Part shown: positions 44,285-56,300 of the stretch, in pieces
Numbering within the stretch: the stretch's first letter is position 1
How the letters are laid out: every line of letters starts with the position of its first letter
Origin: Anastrepha obliqua
Lineage: Eukaryota; Arthropoda; Insecta; Diptera; Tephritidae
DNA: 64,000 nucleotides
Direction: 5' to 3'
NCBI RefSeq assembly: GCF_027943255.1
Contig: NC_072896.1
Coordinates: 40,016,501-40,080,500 of the forward strand
The notes under the pieces: generated by a model
The model's database searches: none
What the model saw: the letters and a program-made list of their open reading frames with translations, nothing else
What the model was told of the DNA's origin: nothing
Program-made: the position numbers and the translations under genes

Positions 44285-45001
44285 TATAGGACTGAATTCA
44301 ACGCCGAAAAAACTAAGTTTATGCTTCGCTCAGCACGTAAGATGGATGCCAACAATCTAGCTATAGATGATTTTGTTTTTGAAAGTCTAAATCAAATCAA
44401 ATACTTAGGATTCGTTCTATCAGCGAGTAAATACACATCAAATGCAAGAAATGAAAGAAACTAGCAGATTTCTTAAGATGTATTATGCAAGTATAAAAAA
44501 TATAAAACTGTTCAGATCAAAGGTTTTATCACGAATGCAAAAAATCAAGATGTATAAAACTTTAATACGTCCGGTTCTAACTTATAGTGCTGAAATCTAG
44601 ACGCTGAAAGTTTATGATATTAACCAAACCGTTTTGAAAGAACCATAATGAGAAAAATCTACGGTTCTATGCGGCTTGAAAACGGCACGTATCGCATCTG
44701 TTACAACAACGAAATTGAAAACCTTATCGGTGGTGAAAATGTAATACTTTTTATTCAAGCGCAGCGGATTTGATGGTTTGGTCACATCATAAGAATGTTC
44801 AACGAAAGAAATCAAAAAAGGGTGTTTACTTTACATCCAATAGGAGGAAGAAATAGAGGCCGGCCAAGAAAGAGATGGTTTGATGACGTCAAAGCAGACT
44901 TAAACGCGATGAACGTTCATAATTGGAGAAATAAGGCAAGAGCGAGACTGAATTGGAGGAGGATTGTTGATGAAGCTATGGTCCACCGCAGATTGTGAAG
45001 C
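44285..45001 (+). pseudogene. 5'-truncated RTE-type LINE
   Basis: Frames with stops give AIDDFVFESLNQIKYLGFVL, KNIKLFRSKVLSRMQKIKMY and KTLIRPVLTYSAEI, then RMFNERNQKRVFTLHPIGGR and GRPRKRWFDDVKADLNAMNV, and end near VDEAMVHRRL. This aligns in order with the last third of the intact RTE at 53363-56560 and ends at the equivalent 3' terminus (GAAGCTAA versus GAGGCTAA). An older, dead relative in the opposite orientation. Confidence 0.82.
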
Positions 45002-45003
45002 TA

Positions 45004-45208
45004 ATAGCTCCTGGTGACGCTCAAGCATGCATGTCCTGCAACTTATATGTGTGCGTATCGAGTGACACACGAACTTGCTTCGTGTCATACATATTTGTTG
45101 TCGGCTTTGCATGATGAAAATAAAAATGTTTAGATATTAGCGTCATGCACCCGACACGCACACATATAAGCTGCAGGACATGCATGCTTGAGCGTCACCA
45201 GGAGCTAT
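45004..45208. mobile_element. Fold-back MITE with 53-bp arms
   Basis: The first 53 bp (ATAGCTCCTGGTGACGCTCA...) and the last 53 bp are inverted copies with a single mismatch. The arms separate about 100 bp that contains a further small stem around 'gtgtcac...gtgacac'-like sequence. It sits exactly at the 3' end of the LINE fragment. A target duplication (AT or TA) is ambiguous because it overlaps the arm ends. No coding capacity. Confidence 0.75.
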
Positions 45209-45520
45209 AAGGAAAGAGAGAGAGGGAGAATAAATTATAAATGCCGTGCTTAAGCCGAAAATCATTAGGTATTGGAAAAGGAAGCGTGACACTTCCCATA
45301 CAAACTTAAATTTCATATCGTGGCATTAACAAATTGACAATTTGTATCATAGGAATAAGTTGAAATAGGCGTTTTGCGCTCTGGAATCTCCAACAAACTC
45401 TCTGCAATACGCAGTTTCTTGATATTTGTAGTTAGATTGTACATATAATTTAATTGAAATAGGAAAAAAACCTACAACTTACAGTGAGAATTGTTATTAA
45501 TCACAGGCGATACTAGTTAG

Positions 45521-45650
45521 GCGGCCACCCGAGCCGAATGGATTGGTGCGTGACTACCATTTGGAGAACGTTGATTCCAATCTTAGTGGAGCTCTTTCTA
45601 AAGCATAGTACTATGTTCGCGTTTCACGTGAAATGGCTTTCAAAATCCAT
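45521..45650 (+). repeat. SINE head fragment
   Basis: GAGCCGAATGGATTGGTGCG matches the A-box region of the SINE at 62938; the B-box region ('gttgattccaatcttagtgg') is decayed. Confidence 0.6.
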
Positions 45651-45809
45651 AAAAATTGCATTGCCGTGAAATTTCGTATGTATCTTGTGGCAGAAAAGTA
45701 CTCAGTTCACGCCGTAAAAACAACGCGCAACGTTCTCATTTTACATTTCACGACAAGCAAAATGTATATTGCTGGCGAAATTTCGCGACTGTGAGGTTAG
45801 GACTAGCCT

Positions 45810-46543
45810 TTAAGGGAGGGGTCTAGGGTTTGAGCATTTTTTTAATGAATTTTTGAGACTTTGCTTTAGAGATATGAATAGTGAAAATGTATTTAAACTT
45901 TTTGTACATTATAAAGCATCATTTCAACAATATTGTACTAAATTTTTGTAAGAAAATATCGGGAAATAAGCCGGTGAGGTAACTTTTCCGAAAACGCCTT
46001 TTCCAAAAGGTGATTTGCGGTGACTATCGTATCTAGTTGTAGAATCACCTGAAATAAAAAAAACAGAATTATTTGGTTAAATTATCACCAAAACCTCCCC
46101 CCCACTGGCTCCAATTTTTTTTTTTTTCATTTTTACGTTGCCAGCGCGTTTTTGAAGCAAAAAGTGCGATTTTCACTGATTTTTTCGCTGTATAAGTGGA
46201 AACCGCCCTTAATGTAAAACAAAAAAGTGAAAAATCTCTCAGTGCGGGGGAGGTATTTTATATATAGAAGTTGTATACCAAATTTGAAAAGGATCGGTTA
46301 AATATTGTTGAAGTTCTAATAGTCACGGACTTTGAAAAAGTGGTTTCGAGAAAAACGTAACGCTCCGCTCCAAACGCTCGCAGCTGTCGCAGAGGAGTGG
46401 GGACAAAAACGTCTATAACTCCAAAAGTTTTGCTCCGATTGAGCTGAAATTTTGGGACAATATTTTTGAGACGATTTACTATAAGAAAAAGCTATTTCCA
46501 AAAATCGATTTTTTGAAAGTCAAACCCTAGACCCCTCCCTTAA
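45810..46543. mobile_element. TTAA-flanked MITE, GGGAGGGG-ended TIRs
   Basis: TTAA at 45810-45813 and 46540-46543 borders 726 bp. Perfect 20-bp inverted ends read GGGAGGGGTCTAGGGTTTGA. No transposase. A C-rich tract (CCTCCCCCCCACTGG) lies at about 46089. A third family in this window with G-rich ends at TTAA. Confidence 0.85.
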
Positions 46544-46776
46544 TTGCTACAAAAATCATACTTCAGCTTGTATACAGATACTTTTAGGATTCATTCGGAA
46601 AAAGAATTCGTCTAGGATGATCGCTCAACGTTGTTAAATTCTTTCAATAGTTTCCAAAACTAAAATCTTACATAAAGGATTTTTTTTTATGTTTTATTTC
46701 TTCGAGCATTAAGTGGAACGCTACAACGTATTCATGTAAATGCACCTATTTAGATCATAATGCTACAATAAGTAAA

Positions 46777-47510
46777 TTAAGGGGTTACGCCACTCTAGCT
46801 ACTGTAAAAAAGCAGTTTTTTAAGGATTTTTTTTACATTGAAAGAAAGGTGCCAGGAAAAAACTTTTTAAGTATATTATTAAGCATGTATTTAAGTGTAA
46901 TTACAAATATTTTTATTGAAAAATATTACAAAATGGCGCCTTTGGAGTGAATCTCTGAACGCGCCCTGCGAAAAAGGCACTTCACGGCAAGCAGTACAAC
47001 TGACGTAAATGTCCACCTAAACCAAATTAAAAACATTCTTCTCAATCGACGTGAGTATAGCTGTAGAAATACGTACGGGATTTTAGAAATATTGAAATTT
47101 GTGTATTTTGCAGATGTTTGAAGTCAAAAGTAGAATTTTTCGTCTAAAATGGAACCGTTAATTGTTTATAAAAATTTTTCTAATTAATTAATAAAAAAAT
47201 CCGTACGTATTTCAGTGCGGAATAATGTTCTAAAGATCCTTGTACAATTACAAGTGAAAATATTAAAAATTGTTTGTGTTATGCTGCTTGCCGTTTTGAA
47301 AAATCACGTTTTGAGATAAACACGCTTTAAATTTGAATAGTCGGTTCAGAGACGTCAGAGGCGCTCGCGCAAAAGTGCGAAATATTAGAGATAAACATTT
47401 TTTTCACGCATAGGACTTTTTGTTTTATATTCTAAAGAGTTTAAAGCATCTTTTAAGCAAAAAAAAAAATTTCGATATTTTGAAAATCCTAGAGTGGCCT
47501 AACCCCTTAA
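46777..47510 (-). mobile_element. Internally deleted derivative of the Mutator-like element
   Basis: 726 bp between TTAA copies (46777-46780, 47507-47510). Read on minus it reproduces 40118-40292 and then 42216-42770 of the Mutator-like element with few differences, so the whole transposase gene is removed. Both terminal repeats are intact. Non-autonomous, probably mobilised in trans by full-length relatives. Confidence 0.92.
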
Positions 47511-47841
47511 ATCAAGTTTCTTGAACATTGAACACTTTTTATTGTAATAAAATTTGGTAATCTGTAAGCTGCCGGAATCCTCAATATGTACATATAAATA
47601 AATATAATATATCTGGTGTCAGGTGTGAAATGATAAGTACTTCCTTAGCAAGTTTGTGCTTCACTGACTAATGTATGATAAATTATTATTTTAAAAATAT
47701 TCATTTGATCTAAAATCGAAAGTTCTCTCAGCACAGCAGTGCCTTAAAAATAATGTGTCAAAGTTTGATTTATTTTCTTTTCAGCACAACATTTTCAAAC
47801 GTGAAAATACTCTCCTACAAATTGATATTTTTGGGCTTATC

Positions 47842-48002
47842 ACCAGAGAATGTTAATGAAATGTTAATATTAATACATGTTAATGTTATATTAAATTTCA
47901 TTAACATTCTCTGTTAATCCGTTATTGTTATATTAAACTTCATTAACATTCTCTGTTAATCCGTTAATGTTATATTAAATTTCATTAACATTCTCTGTTA
48001 TC
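47842..48002. repeat. 42-bp tandem array linked to ACCAGAGAATGTTAATG repeats
   Basis: Three units of 42 bp start at 47885, 47927 and 47969 (last one about 34 bp long), each starting GTTATATTAAA. Only single-base differences are seen. Each unit contains CATTAACATTCTCTG, the inverse of the ACCAGAGAATGTTAATG at 47842. The array therefore seems to be built from the end of a small inverted-repeat transposon. Confidence 0.85.
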
Positions 48003-48102
48003 GTAATTCTCAGGCATGGAGGACGTAATAAGATCTCGCGTGTTGTTTGTAATAACAAAGGTCTTCCCCTCGAGCTCGCTGCTTCGTTACTTGACAGTTT
48101 TA

Positions 48103-48189
48103 CCAGAGAATGTTAATGTCAAATCCCAATTGTACTAAAAATAGTTAACAGTAACATTTGCTCCTTCTCATTCCATTAGCATTCTCTGG
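48103..48189. mobile_element. 87-bp miniature inverted-repeat element
   Basis: Ends CCAGAGAATGTTAATG and (reversed) CCAGAGAATGCTAATG are flanked by the direct repeat TTTTA (48098-48102, 48190-48194). It has the same end sequence as the neighbouring tandem array. Very small; no coding capacity. Confidence 0.65.
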
Positions 48190-48194
48190 TTTTA

Positions 48195-50145
48195 CGTTGC
48201 TTGGCTTTTCTTTTTGTAAATCCAACAAAAGATCCTAAGCGCCAAGTACCGAAGCGCCACGGTGCTAAGCTTAGCAATTTGAACTGTAGTTGGCAAAATA
48301 GCAATCAGCTGTTATGGGCATTTGATGTTCAGAGGCGAATTTTAAGTTTAAAATATCAAAAAGGGAAGGAAAAAAGTAGGCAAATTATTTTTACAGCCAA
48401 AGATTGTATGTTTCAAGTATAAATGAAATGAATGAAACGTAACTTAAACGCAAATGACTCAGCTGTTGCGAAAGAACATTACCAAACTAACAGAAATATA
48501 CGAAGCCCAAAAATTTGTTGACAGTAAAAAACACTTGCCGAATTGCCAACTAACAAACCGCCAAAGTAAGGAAATTGGTGTGATTACACCAATAAATATA
48601 AATTTAGAAACTAGATCAAGTACACACTAACTGTAAAAATAGAGCAAACATTATGTTGCGGAACTCCATGGATTCGTCAAAGCTTTTGCAGTTCAATTAA
48701 ATATTCTGGCTTATTAAAGTCAACAAGTCTAAAAAGCCGATTGTAAAACGCTTGTTCTACTTTGTGTACCTGGTGATTAATGGCTAAATAAATATCTATT
48801 ATAAAATAAGCGGCAGCATGTGTTTTGTCTCCAATAATACAACGGACACGAGCTAAGAAGTATAATCATATATTTAAACAATTGTTTGTATTTTTTATTT
48901 CATTTTTTTTGCGACACATTTTTGCACATATGCAAAGTAGGGGCATGCATTGAAAGTAGGGCTAAAAACAAAAAAAAACATGTCTGACTGTTATTTTAGA
49001 TCAATTCGTTTACGTTGTTAAGATGCAAATTAAGTTCATACGACTTATTTTTTCATGTTTTTGTTGTTTACTGAGACAAGTGTAAATACTCTGATGCAAA
49101 AGTTCGTTCTAAATTCAAATATTCTTACATACAAGTGAATTGAGACATGAAACACATTTTTCTCATAATGACCGATTGGGCTTGAAATACCCAAACACAG
49201 AACCCGCAAAATAAAAATCCCCAAATATGAAATTCTCATGGTTTGTGTGAAATGCGTTTAGATGAGGTCTAAAAAGCTGCAATTGGGCCATGTTGACTTT
49301 CAAAGTTATTTTAGTGTTCAACAATTGTTTTTGTTTTAAGAGACTACAGTAACACACCCAAGACTATCAGATACACAGGTAAGTGCACATGCACTTATAC
49401 AAAGAACAAAAACTCAAATAAGAGATTTCACTACATACATCATTTTATAAAAGAAAAAAATAACTGACAAATTTAACTAGCGAAAGAAATATTTCGGCAA
49501 ATGGATCGTAACTAATCAAGCTCATTTAGTTTACTATGATTTTTCTTACATTTGGTCGACGCTTCAAATTTACTTTCTTCCTGGGTATGGGTATGATTCT
49601 CGCCCATAATTTTTGCAAGTTTAGTTTTACTAAAATCATTTCCATTACAAGTTTTGTGCTCATTCTATAGGTTATAAAGCTTACAGTTTTTCTTTCAACA
49701 ATAACTTCAACTCTTCGATGCAGGCCTAGATGGTATTTTGAGTGAGCTGAAAGTAATGTCTAAAGGAAGCTGCTACACTCTAAAATTAGAACCATGTTTA
49801 GGATTATTCAATCTGGTTTTTTCCAGTTAAATAGTTTCCTTTAAAATAAACCCTTATCTTTTTAAAAAACTTTGTCTTCAGTGCAGGCAATTAATTTTTT
49901 GTAATAAAGTAAGACGTCTGCAGGAGGAACAAATGACAAGATGGTTCGGTAATCGATAAACCGAAAATAAAATAATTTTACACAAACCAAATACATGGGA
50001 AACAATTAAGACCCTTATTATTTTAGAAACTTTAGACTTATATATATACATAAATCTCCCGGATTGAAATTTAAACAGCTTAAAAATCACCTTTTTAAAT
50101 ATAAATCAAACTTTCAACTTTGCGAGTCGTCATTCTATTTAATAT
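48195..50145. other. Anonymous stretch
   Basis: About 2 kb without a recognisable gene or element. Open frames at 48201-48422 and 49045-49357 are short, AT-rich and unlike any family known to me. Confidence 0.45.
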
Positions 50146-50520
50146 ACAAGGTGGGGCAAAATTTGTCACCCACGAAGACAGCTGACAGAAATGCACATCT
50201 GTTAGCCCCCCGTTAAAATTTCTGGAACATGATCATGAGATTATTCCCTTTCAAGTCTCTGGCATTGTTCTGGCAAGTCACCGAGCCTCAGGGTTGATAT
50301 GTTTTTCGAACCTTTGGATATTTGTAGTGGCAGGCTAATCACCTACCCTGTCAGAAAGCAAATAGATTAACGAAACCAATGCAAAACTGAGTGTTGTCGA
50401 GGTCATATGCTCCCGAGTGGAGTGAACAAGGAAAAAAAACAAGATATGAGCTGCAGCATACGGCTTCACCACTTCAGATACCGAAGAAATCTTGTGGTCA
50501 CGATTTAAGTCAGTAAGTCA
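50146..50520. other. MITE end fragment and unknown DNA
   Basis: ACAAGGTGGGGCAAAATTTGTC at 50150 resembles the end of the MITE family at 23713/58686, but no partner end was found. The remainder is unrecognised. Confidence 0.35.
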
Positions 50521-51415
50521 AAAAAATTAAAAATTTCTTCCAATTTTCAACGTTTCCTCCTTTAATGTACTTATAAATTCTTTTTTTGTTAATTCCAATT
50601 TTTCTAAATAAATATTTCTACACCACGCGTTACAGGACATTTTCCAATTCAGTTTCGGGAACAAGAAAACGTCAAAGTCTTGGTTCGTGCGGCAGCTTCC
50701 ATTGAGATGATTGAACTTTGGTTTCCACTTCATATATGGTTATGACGATTAGTCACCAGTTATGACCCTCTGGAGCAAATTTGGGTCGTCGCGGACAGAG
50801 TCCGACATCTCATTAACAATGTTCATGCGATGCTGCTTTTGGTCGAAATTGAGCAGTTTTGGTATGAATTTTGCGGCGACCCGTCTCATGCCCAAATTAT
50901 TGAAAAAAGCGAACGGCACGAGCCAATCGATATGTCTAGATTCGCAGCAACTTCTCTAACGGTGATTCGACGATTTGCCATTTTCTTCACCTCATCAATA
51001 TTTTCGCCTGTTGTTGAAGTGCTCGGGCGTCCGGCACGTTTTTCGTCATTCACATCTTCTCGGCCTTCTGAGAACATTTTGTACCACCGATAAACGTTGC
51101 CTTGGTCCAAAGTAGCTTCTCCGTATGCCACAGTCAACGTTCAGAATGCATCCGCGCACCTAATTTCGTTTTTCACACCAAATTTGATACAGGTTCTTTG
51201 ATCCATCTTTTTGAATAGGTAAAAATCGAAGACGAGCCGAAACACGTGCAAGCAAAGCAGTTGTCAACAATTAACTGAACATTCAAAATGGCCCAACTCG
51301 TCGGCATGAATGAGAACATAAGTACCAACATATCGCCACAAAAAAATCGAAATTCGAATATACGTAACCTACGAAAAACCATACGAAAATTCAAAATTCG
51401 CGATACTTTTTGAAC
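50521..51415 (-). pseudogene. Deleted mariner with conserved 5' end
   Basis: The minus 5' end reads GAGGTGTGTTCAAAAAGTAT (about 51415 downwards), a familiar mariner terminal repeat. Transposase blocks: GEATLDQGNVYRWYKMFSEG, REDVNDEKRAGRPSTSTTGE, NRRITVREVAANLDISIGSC (second HTH), a decayed TGDxxxYxY block, ETKVQSSQWKL-like sequence, then directly FLFPKLNWKMSCNAWCRN. The central region with the second catalytic residue is deleted and frames are broken. Inactive. Confidence 0.75.
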
Positions 51416-52919
51416 ACACCTCGTACATGCAACACATGGGTTGAAAAGTCCCCGTTATAACACACAAATGGCACTTGTTTTATTGCATTCATCTATTTTT
51501 CGGTTAGTGCTAACCTTAAAAAGAGAATAAAGAACGTACTTTTAACTAAATCTGTACAAAATTTTAGTAATATTTCTTGTAGTATCTTAAAAAACTGAAG
51601 GCACTGCTATTTCAATGTTGCACTTAAAGCATAACAATGCCAATTAAAAACCGTTATTTACGTAGTTGCCAAATTTATTCAAATAAACTTTGCATATCTG
51701 AGACCCCTTAACTCTTCGCAGATATTTGGTATCGAAATTTTCTTTTGTATGATTTATTAGAAAAAAAAAAATAAATGACTTCAGAATAATTTTTTAAGGG
51801 TACAGGTATTTCCTCATTCACACCTGTGTATATTTTTTCAGGTCACAATTAGAATTTGCAACTAGCAAGCATACAAAGAAGTTGTCTACGATATGCACTT
51901 TCTTCTTAACCTTTAATAAGGGTTCTATAAATCTTAAAGAAGATATTAAAAATTTTCCGCGGAGCTGATTGCTGATGCAATTCCAAGTAAGTACAAAAAA
52001 ATCGATATACTCGTACATACTCGTATGTATGTATGTATTTTAAAGACATTTTTTTGTCGATACATACTTAAATATTTATACAAAACCTTACCTTCAGTCA
52101 ACACTGATCGTCCCAGCAACCCGTTGACAGTCATTTGTGTAATTTATGTAAATATTTGTGTTGTTACTAATTATTTTGTAGATGTGGTTTGTTAATGTAG
52201 CGTCCTTAGCTCCTAGATTTATCACGATGATCCTTAATAAATACCGACTTGTAGATTCTTTGGTTGATTTACAGTGGATTACTTGTTTTCTGCTGGTTTT
52301 ACATTTTCTGCAAAAAAAGATAAATTAAGAACTAGATTTTAGTAAACTTTCATGCAGCTTAAGGGTGCATTACAATCAATAACATATTTTTTTTTTTTAG
52401 TAACTCCATTTATTAAGTACAATCTGTCATAAAAAATAACATTTAGCATTATTTAGAGTTGCAATTTAAAGCAGTTTAGCTTTGAGTAAGAACACTCAGC
52501 GGAGTTCATTACATAATTCTGCACACTAAATAATACGAGACTTAGAAGTTTTATACGTTTTTACATTTTACATTTTCAATCTTTGGATTAATTCATTTGG
52601 GATGCATTTTTGCACGCCACGTGAGACGCCTGTGTAGTTGGACATATAACATATCTGCCACTGACTGCTTTCTATGGAAAGCAAAAACAAAAATTAACAA
52701 AGGCCAACCCTAGCACAATCATCCATTAAAATGGATATCAACAAATGGCAAACACATTTTCTCGTCACTTAACCCGAGTGTTCTGCCCCCTCGAAATCGA
52801 ACCCTCTCCAAGCACTGCTCAAAAAGTAAAAGATTCCTAGAACACGCACACCAATGGACCCACGCATAAAAACATGCTCGAAAAATTAAGTTAAAGAAGT
52901 GACAAAAACATTTAAATGA
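51416..52919. other. Anonymous AT-rich stretch
   Basis: No gene, repeat pair or transposase seen. A short (TGTA)n microsatellite lies at 52022-52038. Confidence 0.45.
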
Positions 52920-53350
52920 AGAAGGCCTCTGGATATGACCTCATAATTGAAGAAGTGCTGAAAAAACACCCAGAAGAAGTACTCACTTTCCTTGCGTACA
53001 TATATAATTTTATTATATTATCTGGTTTGGTTCCTCCCTCAATGGAAAGTAGCTCAAGTAAAAATGATCCTCAAACCAGGAAAAAGTGCTGAACAAGTCG
53101 AATTATATCGGCATATCAGCCTATAGCCTATTGGCTCTGAATTAATGGAATCCCTTTTTCTCAAAAGAATGATGACTATAATTCAAGACCGAAATATAAT
53201 CCCAAATCACCAAATCGGTTTCAGAAAAAAACACAGTTCCATCGAACAAGTTCATAGACTCATAAACCGCATACACGAAGCATTTGAACAAAAAAAATAT
53301 TCCGCAGTGGCTTTTCTATATGTATGTATCTCAACCTTTCACCGCGTTTG
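52920..53350 (+). pseudogene. Jockey-like LINE, upstream half interrupted by RTE
   Basis: Plus reading gives ASGYDLIIEEVLKKHPEEVL, then FLAYIYNFIILSGLVP, and after frame changes LFLKRMMTIIQDRNIIPNHQ, IGFRKKHSSIEQVHRLINRI and HEAFEQKKYSAVAFL. This is the first part of a jockey-clade reverse transcriptase ('IPxxQFGFRxxHSTIEQxHRI'). The same RT resumes at 56573 after the inserted RTE element. Confidence 0.8.
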
Positions 53351-53362
53351 GGATTATGGCTT

Positions 53363-56300
53363 CTTCTTAGCCTCACAGTCCGTGGTGGACCATAGCTTCA
53401 TCAACAATTTTTCTCCACTTTATTCTATCCATGGCTACATCTCTCCAGTTGTGTACGTTCATTTGCTTAAGATCTGATTCGACGTCATCTAACCATCGCT
53501 TTCGTGGGCGTCCTCTTTTTCTTCCTCCAATTGGTGTTAAAATAAAAGCTTTCCTAGCATTTCGCTCTTTCGGCATGCGCAGTACGTGCCCAATCCATCT
53601 AATTCGTTGGGCTTTGATAAAACGTATTATATTTTGTCCTTGAACGATTTCTTCGATTTCATTATTGTAGCGAATGCGGTAGCTGCCATCTATTGTTGCA
53701 ACCGGACCATATATTTTCCTTATGATACGTCTTTCGAAGCACATCAGCTGATGAATGTCATTTGTTTTCAGCGTCCATATTTCTGCACCATATGTAAGGA
53801 CGGGTCGTATCAGTACTTTGTACATTCTTATTTTCTGTGCTCTGGACAAATCTTTTGATTTAAATAGTTTTATGTTAACGTAGTAGGCGTTATTTGCAGC
53901 TTGGATTCTGTCGTTAATAGCTATCGCCGAATCTTTATCTGCTGATAGTTTAAAACCCAAGTATTTAAATTCAGTGATATTTTCGAAAGCAAAGTTGTTA
54001 ATACTTAGGTCATCGCGTGTCGTGTTGTTGACTGACCGAATCATGTATTTGGTTTTCTCGGTATTTACGTGTAGTCCCAGAGCTTTTGCATCTTTATCAA
54101 TACATTTAAAGACGCGTATAAGAGTGTTTCTATCTTTAGCCATAATAAGAATATCATCTGCGTAGGCACATATCTGAAAATCATTATTAAATAATGTTCC
54201 ATTCGTGTTTATTTCTTTAACAGTCGTGTGTAGCATTAAATTGAATACTAAACATGACAATGCGTCTCCTTGTTTTACTCCGGATATGATTTCGAATGGG
54301 TCTGACAGGCTTCCTTGCACCAGTACTTTACTTGTTGTGTTCGACAATGTACAGAGAATCAAATTAATTAACTTCAGAGGTATTCCAATTTTCTGAAAGC
54401 AGTATTTTATCCGTTTTCTATTTATACTGTCAAATGCCTGTTTGAAGTCAACAAAGAGGCAAAATATATCAATTTTATATTCGTAAAACTTTTCGAATAT
54501 CTGATGGACAGTAAAACCTTGATCAATCGTTGAGCGGTTGTTTCTAAAACCACATTGGTAATCGTCTAGGATGTTCTCAGCATAAATATTCAGCCTTTCA
54601 AATAGAATGTTTGTAAATACTTTATAACCTGTATTAAGTAAAGATATGCCTCTGTAATTTTGGCATTCAGTTTTATGTCCTTTTTTGTGCATAGGTACTA
54701 TTATGCTTGATGCCCATCCAGTGGGTATTTCATTTGAATGCCATATTTGGCTTACTAAGGTAAATATTTGTTTATGTAGTTCATGTCCGCCATATTTCAG
54801 AAGTTCTGCGGGTATTCCATCTTCACCACAGCTTTTATGGTTTTTAAGTTTTCTTATAGCCAATAGTACTTCGTCAAAGCTAGGTTCTTCAACATAGATT
54901 TCGGCCGTATGTACTACTTGTTCCTCCTTACTTGTATTATCGTAGTTTTCTTTGTTAAGTAGTTCGTTGAAATATTCTTTCCATCTATCTATTACTTGTT
55001 GTTTTTCGCTGATTATGGAACCATCCTTTGCTTTGCATATATTTGTTCGAGGTTGAAATGTTTTAGTCTGTTTTTTGATGTTCTGATACATAGCTCTGAC
55101 ATTTTTGTTTCTAAAATCGCTTTCAATTTGTTCAATTTGCCGCTTCATGTAGGTTTTTTTCTTTTTTCGCATTATTTTCTTAGCTTCTTTTCTTTTGTTT
55201 ACATAATATAATCTATTTGTACGTGTGTTTCTTTCCATATATTTTATTCTAGCTTCCTTTTTCGCATAATTAACTGCTCTGCTTTCCTCATCATACCATT
55301 CGTTCATTACTGATCTCTTCTCTCCAATAGTATTCTTTGCGGATTTTATGATTGTAGCTTTCAGTTTATTCCATTGATCTTCAATATCTAATTCAGTTGA
55401 GTCATTATTTGTGCTATTTTCATTAAATAAAATGTTTTCAATCGCATATTTGTACTTTGCTTTCATATCTTCATTATTTATAAGTTCATCTGTATTCCAC
55501 TTTAATTTTTTATAGCCTTTGTTGTCATTTACTATTGAAATTCGTTGTCGTAACTTAGCTACCACGAGATAGTGATCTGTGTCGCAGCAAGCGCCTCTAT
55601 ATGATCTCACATCTATGACTGATGTAGCATGTCTTTTGTCAGCAAGTATATGATCGATCTGATTAGCCATATTGCGGCCCGGCATTTTCCAAGTTTGAAG
55701 ATGAATTCGTTTGTGCTTGAAGGCTGTTCTACTGACAACTAACCCTTGGGCACTCGCAAAGCTACACATTCGCATACCATTGTCATTTGTGTGGTTGTGT
55801 ATAGAGAATTTTCCCGCAACTTTATCGATGATGCCTTCTTCCTTTCCTACTTTTGCATTATAATCGCCTACAATCAATAAAATGTCGTGTTTGCAAATAT
55901 TGTTAGTTACGTCACTAAGGTCGTCATAGAATTTATCTTTTATAGCATCATTGCTATCGTTTGTAGGTGCATATATACTTATAATAGTTATATTTTGAAA
56001 TTTACCTTGCAGTCTTAAATAACATATACGATCATTCACGGGAGAAAAATTCAATATGCTTTTTCTGGTTTTACTGTCTACATAGAATCCTGTTCCGCGT
56101 AAGCCTTGAGTTTCAGAACCACTAAAAAAAATCGAGTAAGCTTTCTTTCTCACTTCACCATCACCTTTCCACCTTATTTCTTGTAGTGCACAAATATTTG
56201 TCCGATATTTCATTAGTTCGTCTGCAATTTCCGCCATTTTTCCAGGTTGCAGCATAGTCAATACATTCCATGTTCCAAGTGTCAAATCATAGTCCTTTAA

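Noticed and set aside
47885..48002. CRISPR-like array
   Set aside because: The 42-bp units are head-to-tail repeats without distinct spacers, in a eukaryotic genome.
48201..48422. 73-codon basic protein frame
   Set aside because: No homology recognised, no splice or start context, AT-rich surroundings; not supported.
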